From: Nelumbo lutea
Lineage: Eukaryota; Streptophyta; Magnoliopsida; Proteales; Nelumbonaceae
Length of the DNA: 64,000 nucleotides
NCBI GenBank assembly: GCA_022828595.1
Contig: JAKGHH010000001.1
Location: forward strand, 124,818,999-124,882,998
Reading direction: 5' to 3'
Shown piece by piece: positions 44,339 to 55,201 of this stretch. A program made the translations under genes and the position numbers. A model generated the notes under the pieces. That model made no database searches and had not been told where the DNA came from. It saw nothing but the letters and a program-made list of their open reading frames with translations. Each line of letters opens with the position of its first letter. Position 1 is the stretch's first letter.

Positions 44339-44402
<64 letters not shown>

Positions 44403-44665
44403 GTAATAGAACATGTCGGCAAGGGGAGCACGGTAGAGACGCTCCGGAGTCCAGCAGCAGGCCGGCCGAACAACCGCAGAGGCAGGCTCCGGAGGAGAGG
44501 CCAGTTCGAGGAACCATCCACATGATAGTGGGAGGTTTGATTGTTGCGGGTTTCACCTCAGCAGTAGCTCGGACATCAGTTCGTGAGGCAACCCAAGAAG
44601 AGCAGAACCCCTCAAAGCGGCCGAAGACGGAAGATCCAATTTTCTTCACAGAAGACAATGCATGA
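42604..44665 (+). pseudogene. gag remnant of element 2 with poly-Asn tract
   Basis: It opens at MASSSNVGRSTKMDN (42604) and reads 124 residues with a Q-rich segment (MRAMQAQMQQFQQLQ) to a stop. The capsid-like core MPKDFKLPPLDKYDGSF starts at about 43506 and continues FSTMFKGAACMWYRNL to a stop near 43721. The final part (44087-44665) has the knuckle-like YCSFHKDHDHSTGSC, then a run of 21 Asn codons, then a basic region ending IFFTEDNA. Frames are broken in at least three places. Confidence 0.8.
44339..44401. repeat. (AAT)21 microsatellite inside gag
   Basis: A 63-base uninterrupted AAT array is in frame with gag and encodes poly-Asn. Element 1 has only a handful of AAT units at the homologous position (about 15357-15372). 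Confidence 0.95.
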
Positions 44666-47600
44666 GGGGTCCACTACCCCCATGATGATGCACTCGTAAT
44701 AAAGCTAACAATCAACGACTTCGAGGTCAGGCGCGTACTTGTGGACTCAAGCAGCTCAGCCAACATCCTCTTCAAAGCTGCGTTTGACCAGCTTCAGTTG
44801 CAGAGAAGCGATCTGAGGCCTATGGACACCCCTTTAGTGGGCTTCAGCGGAGAGGAATCCGCACCCTTGGGAAAATAACAGTACCTGTAGAGATCCGTAC
44901 ATGGCCTTGTGTGGTCAGATTTGAACACAACTTCCTGGTGGTAGCGACCCCCTCTCCCTACAATGCCAGAATAGGTTGACTGATCATCCATGTCCTACGG
45001 GCGGTGGTCTCCACTTACTACTTGGCTATGAAGTTCCCAACAGATTTCGGTGTGGGAGTAGCGCAGGGCAACCAGCTCGAGTCCCGTAAGTGCTACGTTG
45101 CCGCCCTGAAGGGGAAAACCAAGGTGGCCGATGACCTCGAACTGGAACGACCCATAGAGAAAAGCAAAGAGAGAGCCGCGCCCATAGAAGAAACAGTCGC
45201 GGTCCCGACCTCAACAACAGACCCATCTCGGACGCTTCAGATCGACTCTTCCGTCTAGGAGCCCCTACGATCCGAACTGGTAAGTTTTTTACTTCAAAAT
45301 TTAGATATTTTTGCATGGTCCCCGGCAGAAATGCCCGATATAGACCCCAAAATCATAGCTCACAAACTGAACACTGAACCTATAGTTAGGCCCGTTAGAC
45401 AGAAGAAATGCAACCTAGCCCCAGAATGGTGGAAAGTGGTCGACGAGGAAGTAGAGAAGCTCTTCGCAGCGGACTTCATAAGAGAAGTCCACTACCCAAG
45501 CTGGGTAGCCAACCCCGTCCTGGTAAAGAAGGCCAATGGCAAGTGGTGCATGTGCGTCGACTACACCGACCTGAACCGGGCTTGCCCGAAAGACTACTTC
45601 CCGCTTCCACGAATCGACCGTCTAGTGGATGCGATCTCAGGGCATGAGTTGCTAAGTTTCTTGGACGCCTATTCGGGCTATAACCAGATCAAGATGGACC
45701 CGGCGGACGAAGAAAAGACAGCCTTCATCATGGAGTTTGGCCTATATTGTTACAAGGTTATGCCCTTCGGGTTGAAAAACGTAGGGGCAACCTTTCAAAG
45801 GCTTGTGAATAAATTATTTGCGTCGTTAATCGGCAGAAAAGTAGAATGCTATGTAGACGACATGGTCATCAAAACTCAATTCTCACATGAATTAATAAAA
45901 GACTTGCATTCTATTTTTGAAATTTTGCGTAAGTTTAACATGAGATTAAATCTGAACAAGTGTGTGTTCGGTGTGACCTTAGGTAAATTCCTTGGATACA
46001 TCGTTAACCGGCACGACATTGAAGCCAACCCGGATAAGGTTAAGGTCATCTTAGACATGAGATCACCCCGTAAGTTGAAGGAGGTTCAGAGGTTGAATGG
46101 CCACATAGCCGCCCTGAGCCGCTTCATGTCCAAATCAACAAACCATTGCCTGCCGTTCTTTAAGGCAATCAAGAGCAAAGGGTTTGAGTGGACCCAAGAC
46201 TGTCAGCTCGCATTTGACGAGCTCAAGAATTACCTTGCTAGTGTGTCGATCTTAACCCGGTCCAAGGAGGACAACGTTTTAGAACTGTACCTCTCAGCGA
46301 GCGATGAAGTGGTCAGTTTGGTACTGATAAAGGAAGTAGATTGGGTCCAACGACCCATCTATTATGTTAGTAAAGTATTGTAGGGAGCAAAAATGAGATA
46401 CCCGGAGATGGAAAAGCTAGCATACGCATTGATAATTGCACCTCGAAAGCTCTGCCCGTACTTCCAAGCTCATACTGTTATCGTCCTTATCGACAAACCT
46501 CTGAGGCAAGTCTTGCTTAAGTCCGAGGTCTCTGGTCAGTTGACGAAGTGGGCCATTGAGCTCAACGAGTACGACCTCTAGTACAAGCCACGAACTGCCA
46601 TTAAGGCCCAAGCCTTAGCAGATTTCATAGTCGAATGCACATTCAGCTCCAAAGCTCCCAGTCCGATTGAGCGCGAAGCTCCCACCTCGGGTGAGCCCGA
46701 AGCTCCCAAATTGGTCTGCACGGCCCAAGCGGCATAAAACTGGAGTACACGCTACGCTTTGAGTTTGAGGCATTCAACAATGAAGCAAAATACGAGGCGT
46801 TGATAACTGGACTAGCTCTAGCCAGAGAAGTAAAATCCAAGCACATCATTATCTGCAGCGGCTCCTAGCTTGTGGTCAACCAGGTCATCGGCGAGTACGA
46901 AGCTCGCAAGCCAACCATGATCGCCTACTTAGCCAAAGTCAGAAAGACCCTGCTCAACTTCCAGTCACACTTTATCAGAAAAATCCCTAGGTCAGAGAAC
47001 ACTGAGGCCGACAACCTGTCCAAGTTAGCCAGCACCAGCGACATCACCATGAGAACCGTATACATAGAGGACCTGTCTCGGTCTAGCATTCTCAGGGGGC
47101 AGAGGAGGTTGCTCCCGTCGTTCAAGTAGAGCCGAGCTGGATTGATCCACTCGCGAGCTTCTTACTACATAGGACCCTCCCTACAGACCGCAAAGCAGCC
47201 AGAAGGGTGCAGCGCCAGGCAGCCAAATATGTCATGATAGACGAACAACTATATCAGAGGTCTTACACGCTCCCCTACTTGCGCTGCTTGCGACATACCG
47301 AAGCCAAGCTCGTACTCCGCGACATCCATGAGGGTCTGTGTGGTGAGAACTTGGGGGGCAGGGCCCTCGCCCAAAAGGCACTTCGACAAGGGTACTATTG
47401 GCCAACAATGAAGGCAGACGCTATTGAGATCGTCAGAAAATGTGACAAATGTCAGAGACATGCCAATATTCACCACCAACCCGCTGCCGACCTCAAGTAT
47501 CTCACCAGCCCGTGGCCTTTTGCGCAGTGGAGCATCGATTTACTCTGGCCATTCCTGCCAGCAACGGGTGGAAGAAAGTTCTTAGTAGTGGCGGTGGACT

Positions 47601-48343
47601 ATTTTACCAAGTGGGTAGAAGCCGAGCCCCTCGTGACGATCATAGCCCGAAATGTCCAAAACTTCTTTTGGAAGAACATCGAATGCTGCTTCGGACTACC
47701 TTGGGTATTGATTTTAACAATGGCAAACAGTTCGAGGACATAAATTTCAAGATTGGTGTTGAGACATGGGGATCCAACAGAACTTTACTTCAGTCGCGCA
47801 CCCTCAAGCAAACGGTCAGGCAGAAGTAACAAACAGAGCCATCCTCCGCGGACTAAAGGATTGTGGGTAGATGAACTACCTAGTGTTCTGTGGGCCTACC
47901 GAACCACGGAGAAGACCGCCACGGGAGAAACACCCTTCAATCTCACCTACAGCACCGAAGCAGTGATCCCCGCAGAGATCGAAGTACCTACGCTACGACT
48001 AGAAGAATACAGTGATAAGACAAACGAAGATGAGCTACGTACCAACCTCGATCTGCTCGACGAAGTAAGGGATCTCGTGTACATTAGGACCGCAGCCTGC
48101 CAGCAGAGAGTAGCTCGGTACCATAACGCTAGGGTCAAGAAGCGGAACCTCCACATTGGCAACCTGGTCCTTCGTAAAGTTATGGTACTTGAGCCCGACG
48201 CTGGCAAGCTCGGGTCCAACTGGGAAGGTCCTTACCGAGTGAAACGATTGCTCGGGGAAGGAACATATGAACTCGAGACTCTCGAAGGGAAACAAATACC
48301 TCGAGCATGGAATATTGTCAACCTAAGACAATATTATTTGTAA
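44666..48343 (+). pseudogene. pol remnant of element 2 (PR-RT-RNaseH-aRNH-IN)
   Basis: The protease site reads VLVDSSSS near 44740 (the catalytic D-S-G triad has lost its Gly). The RT plus first RNase H is an uninterrupted 350-codon frame (45331-46383) with NPVLVKKANGKW, FLDAYSGYNQIK, PFGLKN and an intact CYVDDMV near 45850. Archaeal-type RNase H follows (about 46740-47060), with a stop replacing the residue after the S-x-S motif. Integrase has HEGLCGEN (His-containing), CDKCQRHANIHH, a WSIDLLWPF block and VDYFTKWVEAEPL. The second catalytic Asp region reads NNGKQF. The C-terminal GPYRVKRLLGEGTYELE ends at a stop at 48341-48343. Confidence 0.87.
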
Positions 48344-48432
48344 GAATCGAGTAGGCCACGAGCCACTCCCCAAGCCTAAGGGCCAGAATACTAAGCTAAC
48401 ATGACCTCGGCACATAAGGCCTAGCCGCCACT

Positions 48433-48600
48433 TCGGCCTGGGTAAAATCTAGGAGCGGACTATGGGTCCCTCCCTAAGCCTAAGGGCCACAAGAAGACCC
48501 CAGTCGCCACTTTGGGTTGGGTGAAATCTAGGAGCAGACTACGGGTCCCTCCCTAAGCCTAAGGGCCACAAGAAAACCCCAGCTGCCACTTCGGCATAGC
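48433..48600. repeat. Two-copy ~83-bp tandem repeat after integrase in element 2
   Basis: AAATCTAGGAGCGGACTATG..CCTCCCTAAGCCTAAGGGCCACAAGAA is repeated at about 48450 and 48527. It occupies the same interval as the unrelated 52-bp array of element 1. Confidence 0.75.
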
Positions 48601-48927
48601 AAACTGACAAAAACCTAGTTATCTCTAACCCTTAAGGGAAAGACAACTCGGGTTACTTCGCGCAACCCGAAGTAACACAACCTCACTCAGTCACCCTTAC
48701 TGCCAACTCGGTGGCTTGACAGCTCGGGTAACCCATACATTAAATTGACTAGCTTGGAGTCCACTCACACTTAGAAGTATTTTTGCACTCAGAGATACTC
48801 GAAAGAAACTATACTTCATTAAAAGGAGAGTTCAGGTACAAGAGTTTTTACCTGAGCTCGAAGGCTCAGGATGGTACATTCACAGTTCAGAAAGGGAAAA
48901 AGTTAAGTTACAAATATAAGGAGCAAA

Positions 48928-50806
48928 CTACATCGGAGACTCGCCGCCTCTATCAGGGACCCCCTCGGGGACAGTGTCTGGACCGACCCCCTCTGCTCCA
49001 TCTTCGGGACCTTCATCCTCGGAATCGGGGTCGTCTTTTGACTGACCCACGATGTCGTTAGTGATCCGCGAAGTAGTGATGGCGCTCGTGTCTAGCTCGG
49101 GGTAGAGGTGCCGAATCAGCCATCGATTGAGCTTGAAGCCCTTACGGTAGGCCTCCGTCATCACATCGTCGAATCTCGAAGACTTGACATAGTCAATGAC
49201 GGCTTGGGTCTTGGCCTCCTCAAGGGCACCTTCGAAGATTGCAGTCTTCTCCCTTACGTCCTCTTGGAGGTACCCCACTTCATGCTCCAGCTTCCCCTTT
49301 GCCTCCTTGAGGCCTTGCACCTCGAGCTTCAAAGCATCCCGCTCAGCCTTGAGGCTGCTCACCTCGAGCTCTAAGGCCTCCTGACCAACCTTAAGGCCGT
49401 TCACCTCGGCCCTCAACTTGTCCTTGTCTCGGGCCAACAAAAAAAAAAGAAGGAAAAAGAGAAAAAGAAGAGAAAATCACCACCATGGTATGGGTGGCAG
49501 CTCGGGCGCCGAGCTGACCAGGAGTGATTTCGGCCCACTCGCTGACCTCCCCCAGGTATGAAGCAAGCATGCTCTTCTTCAGGTTGCACTTGGGTTTCAG
49601 GACGGATTGGCTCCCCTGACCCTCCGAGCTGGAAGCCGTCATCTCCACATCGTGAGTGGAGCTCTCGGAGGTCTTGGCGGTGGCAGGATGAGTGCTTTCC
49701 CTGGAAAGTCGGGTAGGCTTAGCAGCAGGCTCGGCGGGCTTAACGGCAGATTCTGCCATCACCTCGGGCTCCTTGGGCACAACCTCCTCTTCCAAGTCTA
49801 CGATGGGCATGACTACTACCTCGGGCCTTGAGGCAGAGGTCTGCGGAAGTCGAGGATCGTCTGGAGCTGTAGGGACTCAACGCGCGCCTTCTTTACCATG
49901 CGTTTCTTCCTCTTCATCTGGTGGAAGAGTCTTTGGTTGTCTATCTTTTCCGCCTCCATAGGACCTGCGGTGAAATACGACATCAGTAACTCCTAGCAAA
50001 TATATGAGCGGAAAAGCCGAAGTGGGAAAAACCTACCCAGACTCAAGCCCGCTAGACGAGCTTCTCCTCAGAGGTGAAGTCTTTAAATGCAACCCGAGCG
50101 TAGCCAGTGACTGGAGCTCCTTCTTGGTCTTCCTGTCTAGGATGACACCAGGGTCTTGAACGGCTATCCTCCAATTGGTGGGGAAGGGCCACCTCGTGCT
50201 GCTCCGAACTACGAAGTAGTCCCGCTTCCAACCTGGGACTTTGCTCGGGAGCTTGTGCATGAGTTTGAAACCCGGGCGGGGGGATAGGTAGTAAGACCAC
50301 CTATGCCCGGGGAGAGCACCCGAAGCACTCTTCTTTATAGCCAAGATCGTGCTAAGAACATCTAAATCTATGGAAAGAGAATGGTCAAAACAAAGAGAAA
50401 TGGACCCCACCACATTCCGTATGGTGTTCGGGTGGAGTTGGTCCAGAGTAATGTTAAAGTGTACCAACACCTCAACGATTAAAGGGTGAAGTGGAAGTCT
50501 AAGTTCAACTATCAGTTGCTCCCTAAAGATCACGATCTCGTTGGGACCATGTTCCCATGAGAAGTTGCCGGTGGAAAGACTATATGAGTACTTGCTAGGG
50601 AGGCGGAACCTTTGTATGAGGTCTTGAAGCCTCTCCGAGGTCATTATGGAAGGCCCGAACTGATCTGGTTCCCGACCTCAGTGGGAGGTAGACGCTAGAT
50701 GACTCGAAGCCACTCGTACTTCGGATGGCTGGGTAGCAAATGGGACATCCTGAGCTGAGGTACCTACCTCGGGCTCGTCGATGAGATCGTCTACACTAGA
50801 CGACAT
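48928..50806 (-). pseudogene. Antisense accessory gene of element 2 (PF04195-like)
   Basis: Exon 1 (50806-50037) starts MSSSVDDLIDEPEVG. Apart from one stop after ASTSH it remains open through MTSERLQDLIQRFRLPSKYSY, IVELRLPLHPLIVEVLVHFN, QLHPNTIRNVVGSISLC and YYLSPRPGFKLMHKLPSKVPGWK; a small frame slip occurs near 50085. The donor G|GTAGG and acceptor GCAG|GTCC (exon 2 starts at 49964) match element 1. Exon 2 holds PMEAEKIDNQRLFHQMKRKK. The second intron's donor is altered (GTGATT) and its acceptor, with the start of exon 3, is deleted. The remaining frame (49440-48928) is a 100-residue coiled coil (LEVSSLKAERDALKLEVQGL) then AYRKGFKLNRWLIRHLYPEL and an acidic tail. Confidence 0.7.
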
Positions 50807-50987
50807 ACCGGACTAACAGAAAGAAGCGAACAAGAAGGGAAAAGGAAGCTTGGGAGGACTCACCAAAGAAACGCAACCAGATTGGAAGAACAGAACGAAC
50901 TGGAGGACCCGAGCTAAGAAACCCCTGGCACGAGCTCAAACGCTAACGATGAAGGCTTTGTGGTGAAGAAAATGGCCATGGGACCCC

Positions 50988-50997
50988 CTATTTATAG
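50988..50997 (-). promoter_or_regulatory. Antisense TATA box, element 2
   Basis: Minus-strand CTATAAATAG is found 182 bp upstream of the antisense ATG (50806), as in element 1 (22162-22171). The conserved context supports function when the elements were active. Confidence 0.6.
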
Positions 50998-51247
50998 CCG
51001 CAACCGTGGGTTCTTCGAGGCGAAAACGATTTAGTGCGTTTTTTATGTCCACGAAGTCCAAGTCGCTTGAAGTCCACGCGTAACCCGGACGCGACCTGAA
51101 TCTCTTTCGGTCGAGCCAGGTGCTAGACTGGTATAGCTGGACGGAAAGCGTGACGATGCAGCATAAATATCGTCGCCAAATCCACCTTGCGCGTCATGAC
51201 TTCCCTGCGCTGGGTCACCGCCGCCAGTGCAGGGAGTGGGGGGCAAT

Positions 51248-52106
51248 TGATGGAGGGTGATTTGGCCCGACCTCGTAGCTCAGGTACATGTAGGCGTGAC
51301 CTAGCTCAAACAGTGACTCAACATGACAGCACAATGGACAAGAGCACAACTCGGTGGGGAAGACCCACCGAGTTCAGCACGACAACTCAGTAGGTAAACT
51401 ACTCGCCAAAAGCTGCCTCGCCCGCACCTCCTCCCCGGGGCCAAGGGACTTCGGGGGGTCCTGAGTTCGGGGCACCCTGACCCCTTTTGAGACCCGAGCT
51501 CCTCCCAATGGACCTCGGGCCACTCCCAAGCAAGAACGCCTGAGGCACAAAGACCTCGGGTTGGCTAGCTCGGCATAACCGGCTGAGGCAGCCCGTCACT
51601 TAAGGGACGGCCCAGCTTAGGGCAATTCGCAGGAGAGTAGCTCGGTATACCATAAGATGGCTTCCTGCCCGACCGTCGTGCCTGACAAACCTGTGAATTG
51701 CAGGCATGTCCCCTCGCCGCACCTGCCACCTTTAGGAAGGCGTCCCACACCTGACAAGCACGTACCCTACACGACGGCCCCACACGTGCCACCTCAGCCC
51801 TGCCTGTAGGGGTTGTGGCAGACTAACAGTGGCGGTTATACCTGCCCTGTCAGAAGTCAGAGGGCTGGGAGCAACGGAATTCAGCCATAAGGAACTTACC
51901 CTCAAGGAACAAGGTACCTGGAAATCACTAGCGCAACCAACACTCTTAGCCTTCGTTCTCTCTTTGCTTCCTATATGCAATACTAACTTAAGCATCGGAG
52001 CATTCCCACCAGGAAACCCCCTGGGAGTTCTTCCTCCCTCTCGTTTCAGGTACATCTCAGGAGCCACGCAAGCGCTAGTTAGGAGTGACCGGATTGTGCG
52101 ACATCA
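51248..52106 (+). repeat. 3' LTR of element 2
   Basis: This 859-bp LTR is preceded by the polypurine tract 51232-51246 and followed by the GTTTC target duplication. It lacks about 20 bp present in the 5' LTR at 41921-41940 (ACCGGTTCTTCTTTGGACG region). Confidence 0.9.
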
Positions 52107-52111
52107 GTTTC

Positions 52112-52390
52112 GATTAACCAAAATACAAAACTGACAGTTAACCGAACCAACTGATATACATATATTTATATATTTTATGTATATTATGTATATAAATATA
52201 TATCTATAATATATAATATATTATTTATTATTTAAAATATAAAATTATATATATATATATATATTTCTAGTATTTTATTATATATTTATATATTATTGTA
52301 AATAATAAAAAAATGACGAATCAAACTAATGGTTAACCGAACTGATCAACTGGTTAATCATCGGCTTCGATTCGGTTTGAATTACTCAAT
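52112..52390. mobile_element. Right part of the CGGTTTGGTT-type element
   Basis: The sequence runs from GATTAACCAAAAT through a (TA)-rich core (52150-52310) to GATTCGGTTTGAATTAC. With 41534-41633 it forms one AT-rich element separated by LTR element 2. A similar unsplit element lies at about 57935-58340. Confidence 0.4.
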
Positions 52391-52482
52391 CTCAAGGCTT
52401 ACTTGCCCATTATAACCACAAGCAGATATTACCACCACAAAAGTATCACTTTCATTGCCATGCTATCGAACAATTATGCGTC

Positions 52483-52924
52483 TGTTTAGCATCGATGCCA
52501 TTGCTCCAAAAAACGATAATACATCAGTGTTATGTTAGAAAAAATAGTATTTCAGGAAATATTAATATGTTTAGAAACATTTTTCCATAAAAAATGGTGT
52601 TCTAAGCTAGGCCTAGAAAACCGAGATGGTGTGGTTTGAAGCAATGCCAAATTTGATGTTTTCTCATATTGGAGTTTATTGCTGCCAATGTGAACGTGAT
52701 GTGGTAGTGACGTAAACTTTCAATAATGGGTACCAATGCTGAAAACAGATATAGAGCACTGGTACCAAACAGAAAATATTACTGTTATTCTAGGAAATGT
52801 CTTACTTAACAGCAATGTTTCTAAACAAAAAAAAAAAAAAGCATCGTTTTCTCAGAAAACAATGCTTCCAACTCTTACGTAAGAAAATGATGCTATATCT
52901 ACAACATCAATGCCAAACATATAT
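52483..52924. mobile_element. Candidate MITE
   Basis: TGTTTAGCATCGATG near the left end and CATCAATGCCAAACA near the right end are inverted with two mismatches. The interior has no coding potential. Exact ends and target duplication are not resolved. Confidence 0.4.
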
Positions 52925-53289
52925 TTATCATTTCACCTAACTGTCCTTTTTACCACATGAACAAAGCATTGAAATCCACAAAATATCTCTTTTTCCTTCT
53001 TCATTTCCTTTGTAATCTAATCCCAGTCAAACCATAGGCACCTTATTAGACTTTCTAAGAAGTCCAATTTAAAGAGTTCTCCCTAAAAAGAGTCATGTTG
53101 ACATTTTTCTTTGGTAAATATCATTTATCAATCATCTTTATTTTATTGAGAATTATGCATTTCTTAAAAGTCCCTATTTTCACTTAAATATCAATGTTGC
53201 CCTCATGATTTTATGCAGCATATTTCGTCACACAACCATGCACCATTGCTACAAAACAATTATTACCTTCAATAGAACATTTTCATTGT

Positions 53290-53830
53290 CGATGTTTTCA
53301 TCATAGTTGTGGACCCTAGGAAAAATTGATTTGATCAAAATACTCTTCCATCAACAAATTGACCATAATAACCCTAGAATGACAAATTAACCAAAATCAA
53401 TATATAAGATACAACAACCAATTTCATAGGAGCCAATTAGGCCCGATGAACACTGAATTGACCAAAATGTCCCTATTCATAGCTAATTAATCAAAATGCC
53501 CTTGCATCAAATAAAAGTAGCCATTATTAATATTTTACCCAAACTGATCATCAAAGTATATGGCATTGGATATTAATGTTTTCATCATAATTGTGGACCC
53601 TTATATCAATAAATTGGCCAAAATACCCCTAATACTCTAAAGTAACAAATTGACCAAGATATACAAACGAGATGCAACAACCAACACGATAGGGGCCAAT
53701 AAGTCCCAATAAGCAATGAGTTGATCAAAATGCCCCTATGTTCAACATGTATTATTAAAAATATATTATCCAAAATGACCATAATTCTTCTCTATCATTT
53801 ATTCATAAAAAGAACTTTCACTATTGTTGA
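53290..53830. repeat. Diverged ~284-bp tandem duplication
   Basis: ATGTTTTCATCATAGTTGTG (53292) and ATGTTTTCATCATAATTGTG (53576) start two copies. Both contain AACAAATTGACCA, GATACAACAACCA / GATGCAACAACCA, GGGGCCAAT / GGAGCCAAT and TCAAAATGCCC words in the same order. Confidence 0.65.
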
Positions 53831-53977
53831 TCATGTAAAATATGAGCCCGGATCTCCTGAAACAAAAACTTTGCACATACGCATCGAGATGTTGTACATT
53901 GAGAATATTTCTCATACATATTTGTTAAATTAACGGGGAGATACTCCATATGTGTGATTGAATTCTCATACTTTTTA

Positions 53978-54097
53978 GGTTATGTTTGGTTTGAAGGAAA
54001 ATATAGGGAAAGGAAGGGAAAGGTAGAGAAACCTTTTACAACCACTGTATTGATTTCCCTGTCTTTCCCTACCTTTCCCTTCAAACCAAACATAGCC
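53978..54097. mobile_element. 120-bp Tourist-like MITE
   Basis: GGTTATGTTTGGTTTGAAGG and CCTTCAAACCAAACATAGCC are inverted with one mismatch. They are flanked by TTA duplications at 53975-53977 and 54098-54100. Inner parts (GGGAAAGGAAGGGAAAGG versus CCTTTCCC) extend the pairing, so nearly the whole element can fold into one hairpin. Confidence 0.85.
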
Positions 54098-54100
54098 TTA

Positions 54101-54539
54101 GGGTGCATGCAAAGTTTTTGCATGCGAGAAATCCCTTGGCATAAAATACATTGATATGAATTGTTATTTATCCAAGTAAAATGGAAACAAATCCATGATC
54201 AATATCTTCCCCACATGCATTTTATGTAAAGAGTACAGAAAAATCTCCAAGCATTAGATTATACATAAACTTCACCAATGGCTCTAGAGTTTGTCCCTTC
54301 TATTCATTTTCAAGTAGATAGCTATTGTATCAAATACACCTTCACATCAAGTACTTCATCACACAATTGACAACTCACATACTTGGGTCAGAGATATAGC
54401 TAAAACAAATAATGCTTTTGGACAACAGCCAATATCAAATCAAATTGTCCATTCTTTTCTAGATTATTGCCAAATGATTAATGAATACATACATACACCG
54501 AAAGTCTAATCTCTTTCCAACTCCCAGACCAATTTCATC
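54101..54539. other. Intergenic, nothing recognised
   Basis: No gene or repeat could be supported in this stretch. Confidence 0.35.
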
Positions 54540-54910
54540 CTTTTTTTTTGGTAATCCAATGTTTCATTAAAACTAAAAAAATAACAAAAAAAAAAAAAAA
54601 GAAAAGCACCTAAATTAATACTAGCAGCGCCAAAGGCTTTGCTTCTAGAGACAAGGTTGCCTTGATTTGCCTATAATTAGCAGGGCCAAAGACTTTTTTA
54701 CCACCAATCTGCATTGTAATCTTGACACCCTCAAGCAGCACCAAAGACTCTGCTTCTATAGCCGAAGCGGTTTGCCCACAATTAACAGCAAACAAAGTCT
54801 CCACAGTTGCCTTGGACTTACAATACCAAAAGAAGTAACTCCCGTCCCCTTGAAATCTACATCGGAGTTAATTTTTATTAGCCCTTGCACTTCTATCTAG
54901 GGTGGTTCTT
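54540..54910 (-). pseudogene. 5'-truncated LINE with RNase H fragment
   Basis: The T-run at 54540-54549 is the poly(A) tail of a minus-strand insert. Upstream on that strand is a short RNase H piece (AVNCGQTASAIEAESLVLLEGVKI, with the characteristic E-A-E-S-L helix). The frame is broken and all upstream domains are missing. Confidence 0.6.
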
Positions 54911-55201
54911 GAAAGTGATTGTGGATTCTGTAGCATCTCCATTGCCCTTCTATCTAGAGTACACCACATTCCATTTCCTTATATATTTGAGGAATGATTA
55001 AATAAATGAAAGGATTCGATCCTAGAATGAATGATTAAACAAATCCAACAAGGCCCCGTTCTCTTTTTGGGAAGCTACTCACTTGGTTAAGTGCACTTCT
55101 CCGGGTAACTACATTTAACCGGATAAATGCACTCACCAGGTAAGTGCATTTATCTATTTTTTTTTATTTCCCAAGTAAATAAGAAAATAACCGTTTTAGC
55201 C

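Larger units (their letters stand above)
41634..52106 (+). mobile_element. LTR retrotransposon 2: Ty3/gypsy, Tat lineage (10.5 kb, degenerate)
   Basis: LTRs are 41634-42514 and 51248-52106, TGATC/TGATG...CATCA. The target duplication is GTTTC, perfect, at 41629-41633 and 52107-52111. A primer-binding site (TGGCGCCGCCTGTGGGA, 42517) and polypurine tract (GGGAGTGGGGGGCAA, 51232-51246) are in place. Domain order and antisense accessory gene are the same as element 1, but LTRs and internal sequence differ enough to be a separate subfamily. The two LTRs differ at many sites (including a ~20-bp segment missing from the 3' LTR near 51540), so the insertion is old. Confidence 0.93.

Noticed and set aside
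44338..44402. CRISPR-like or centromeric repeat
   Set aside because: Simple trinucleotide microsatellite; no spacers or longer units.
44231..44658. Poly-Ile and poly-Leu proteins on the minus strand
   Set aside because: These are the complement of the (AAT)21 array in gag, not genes.
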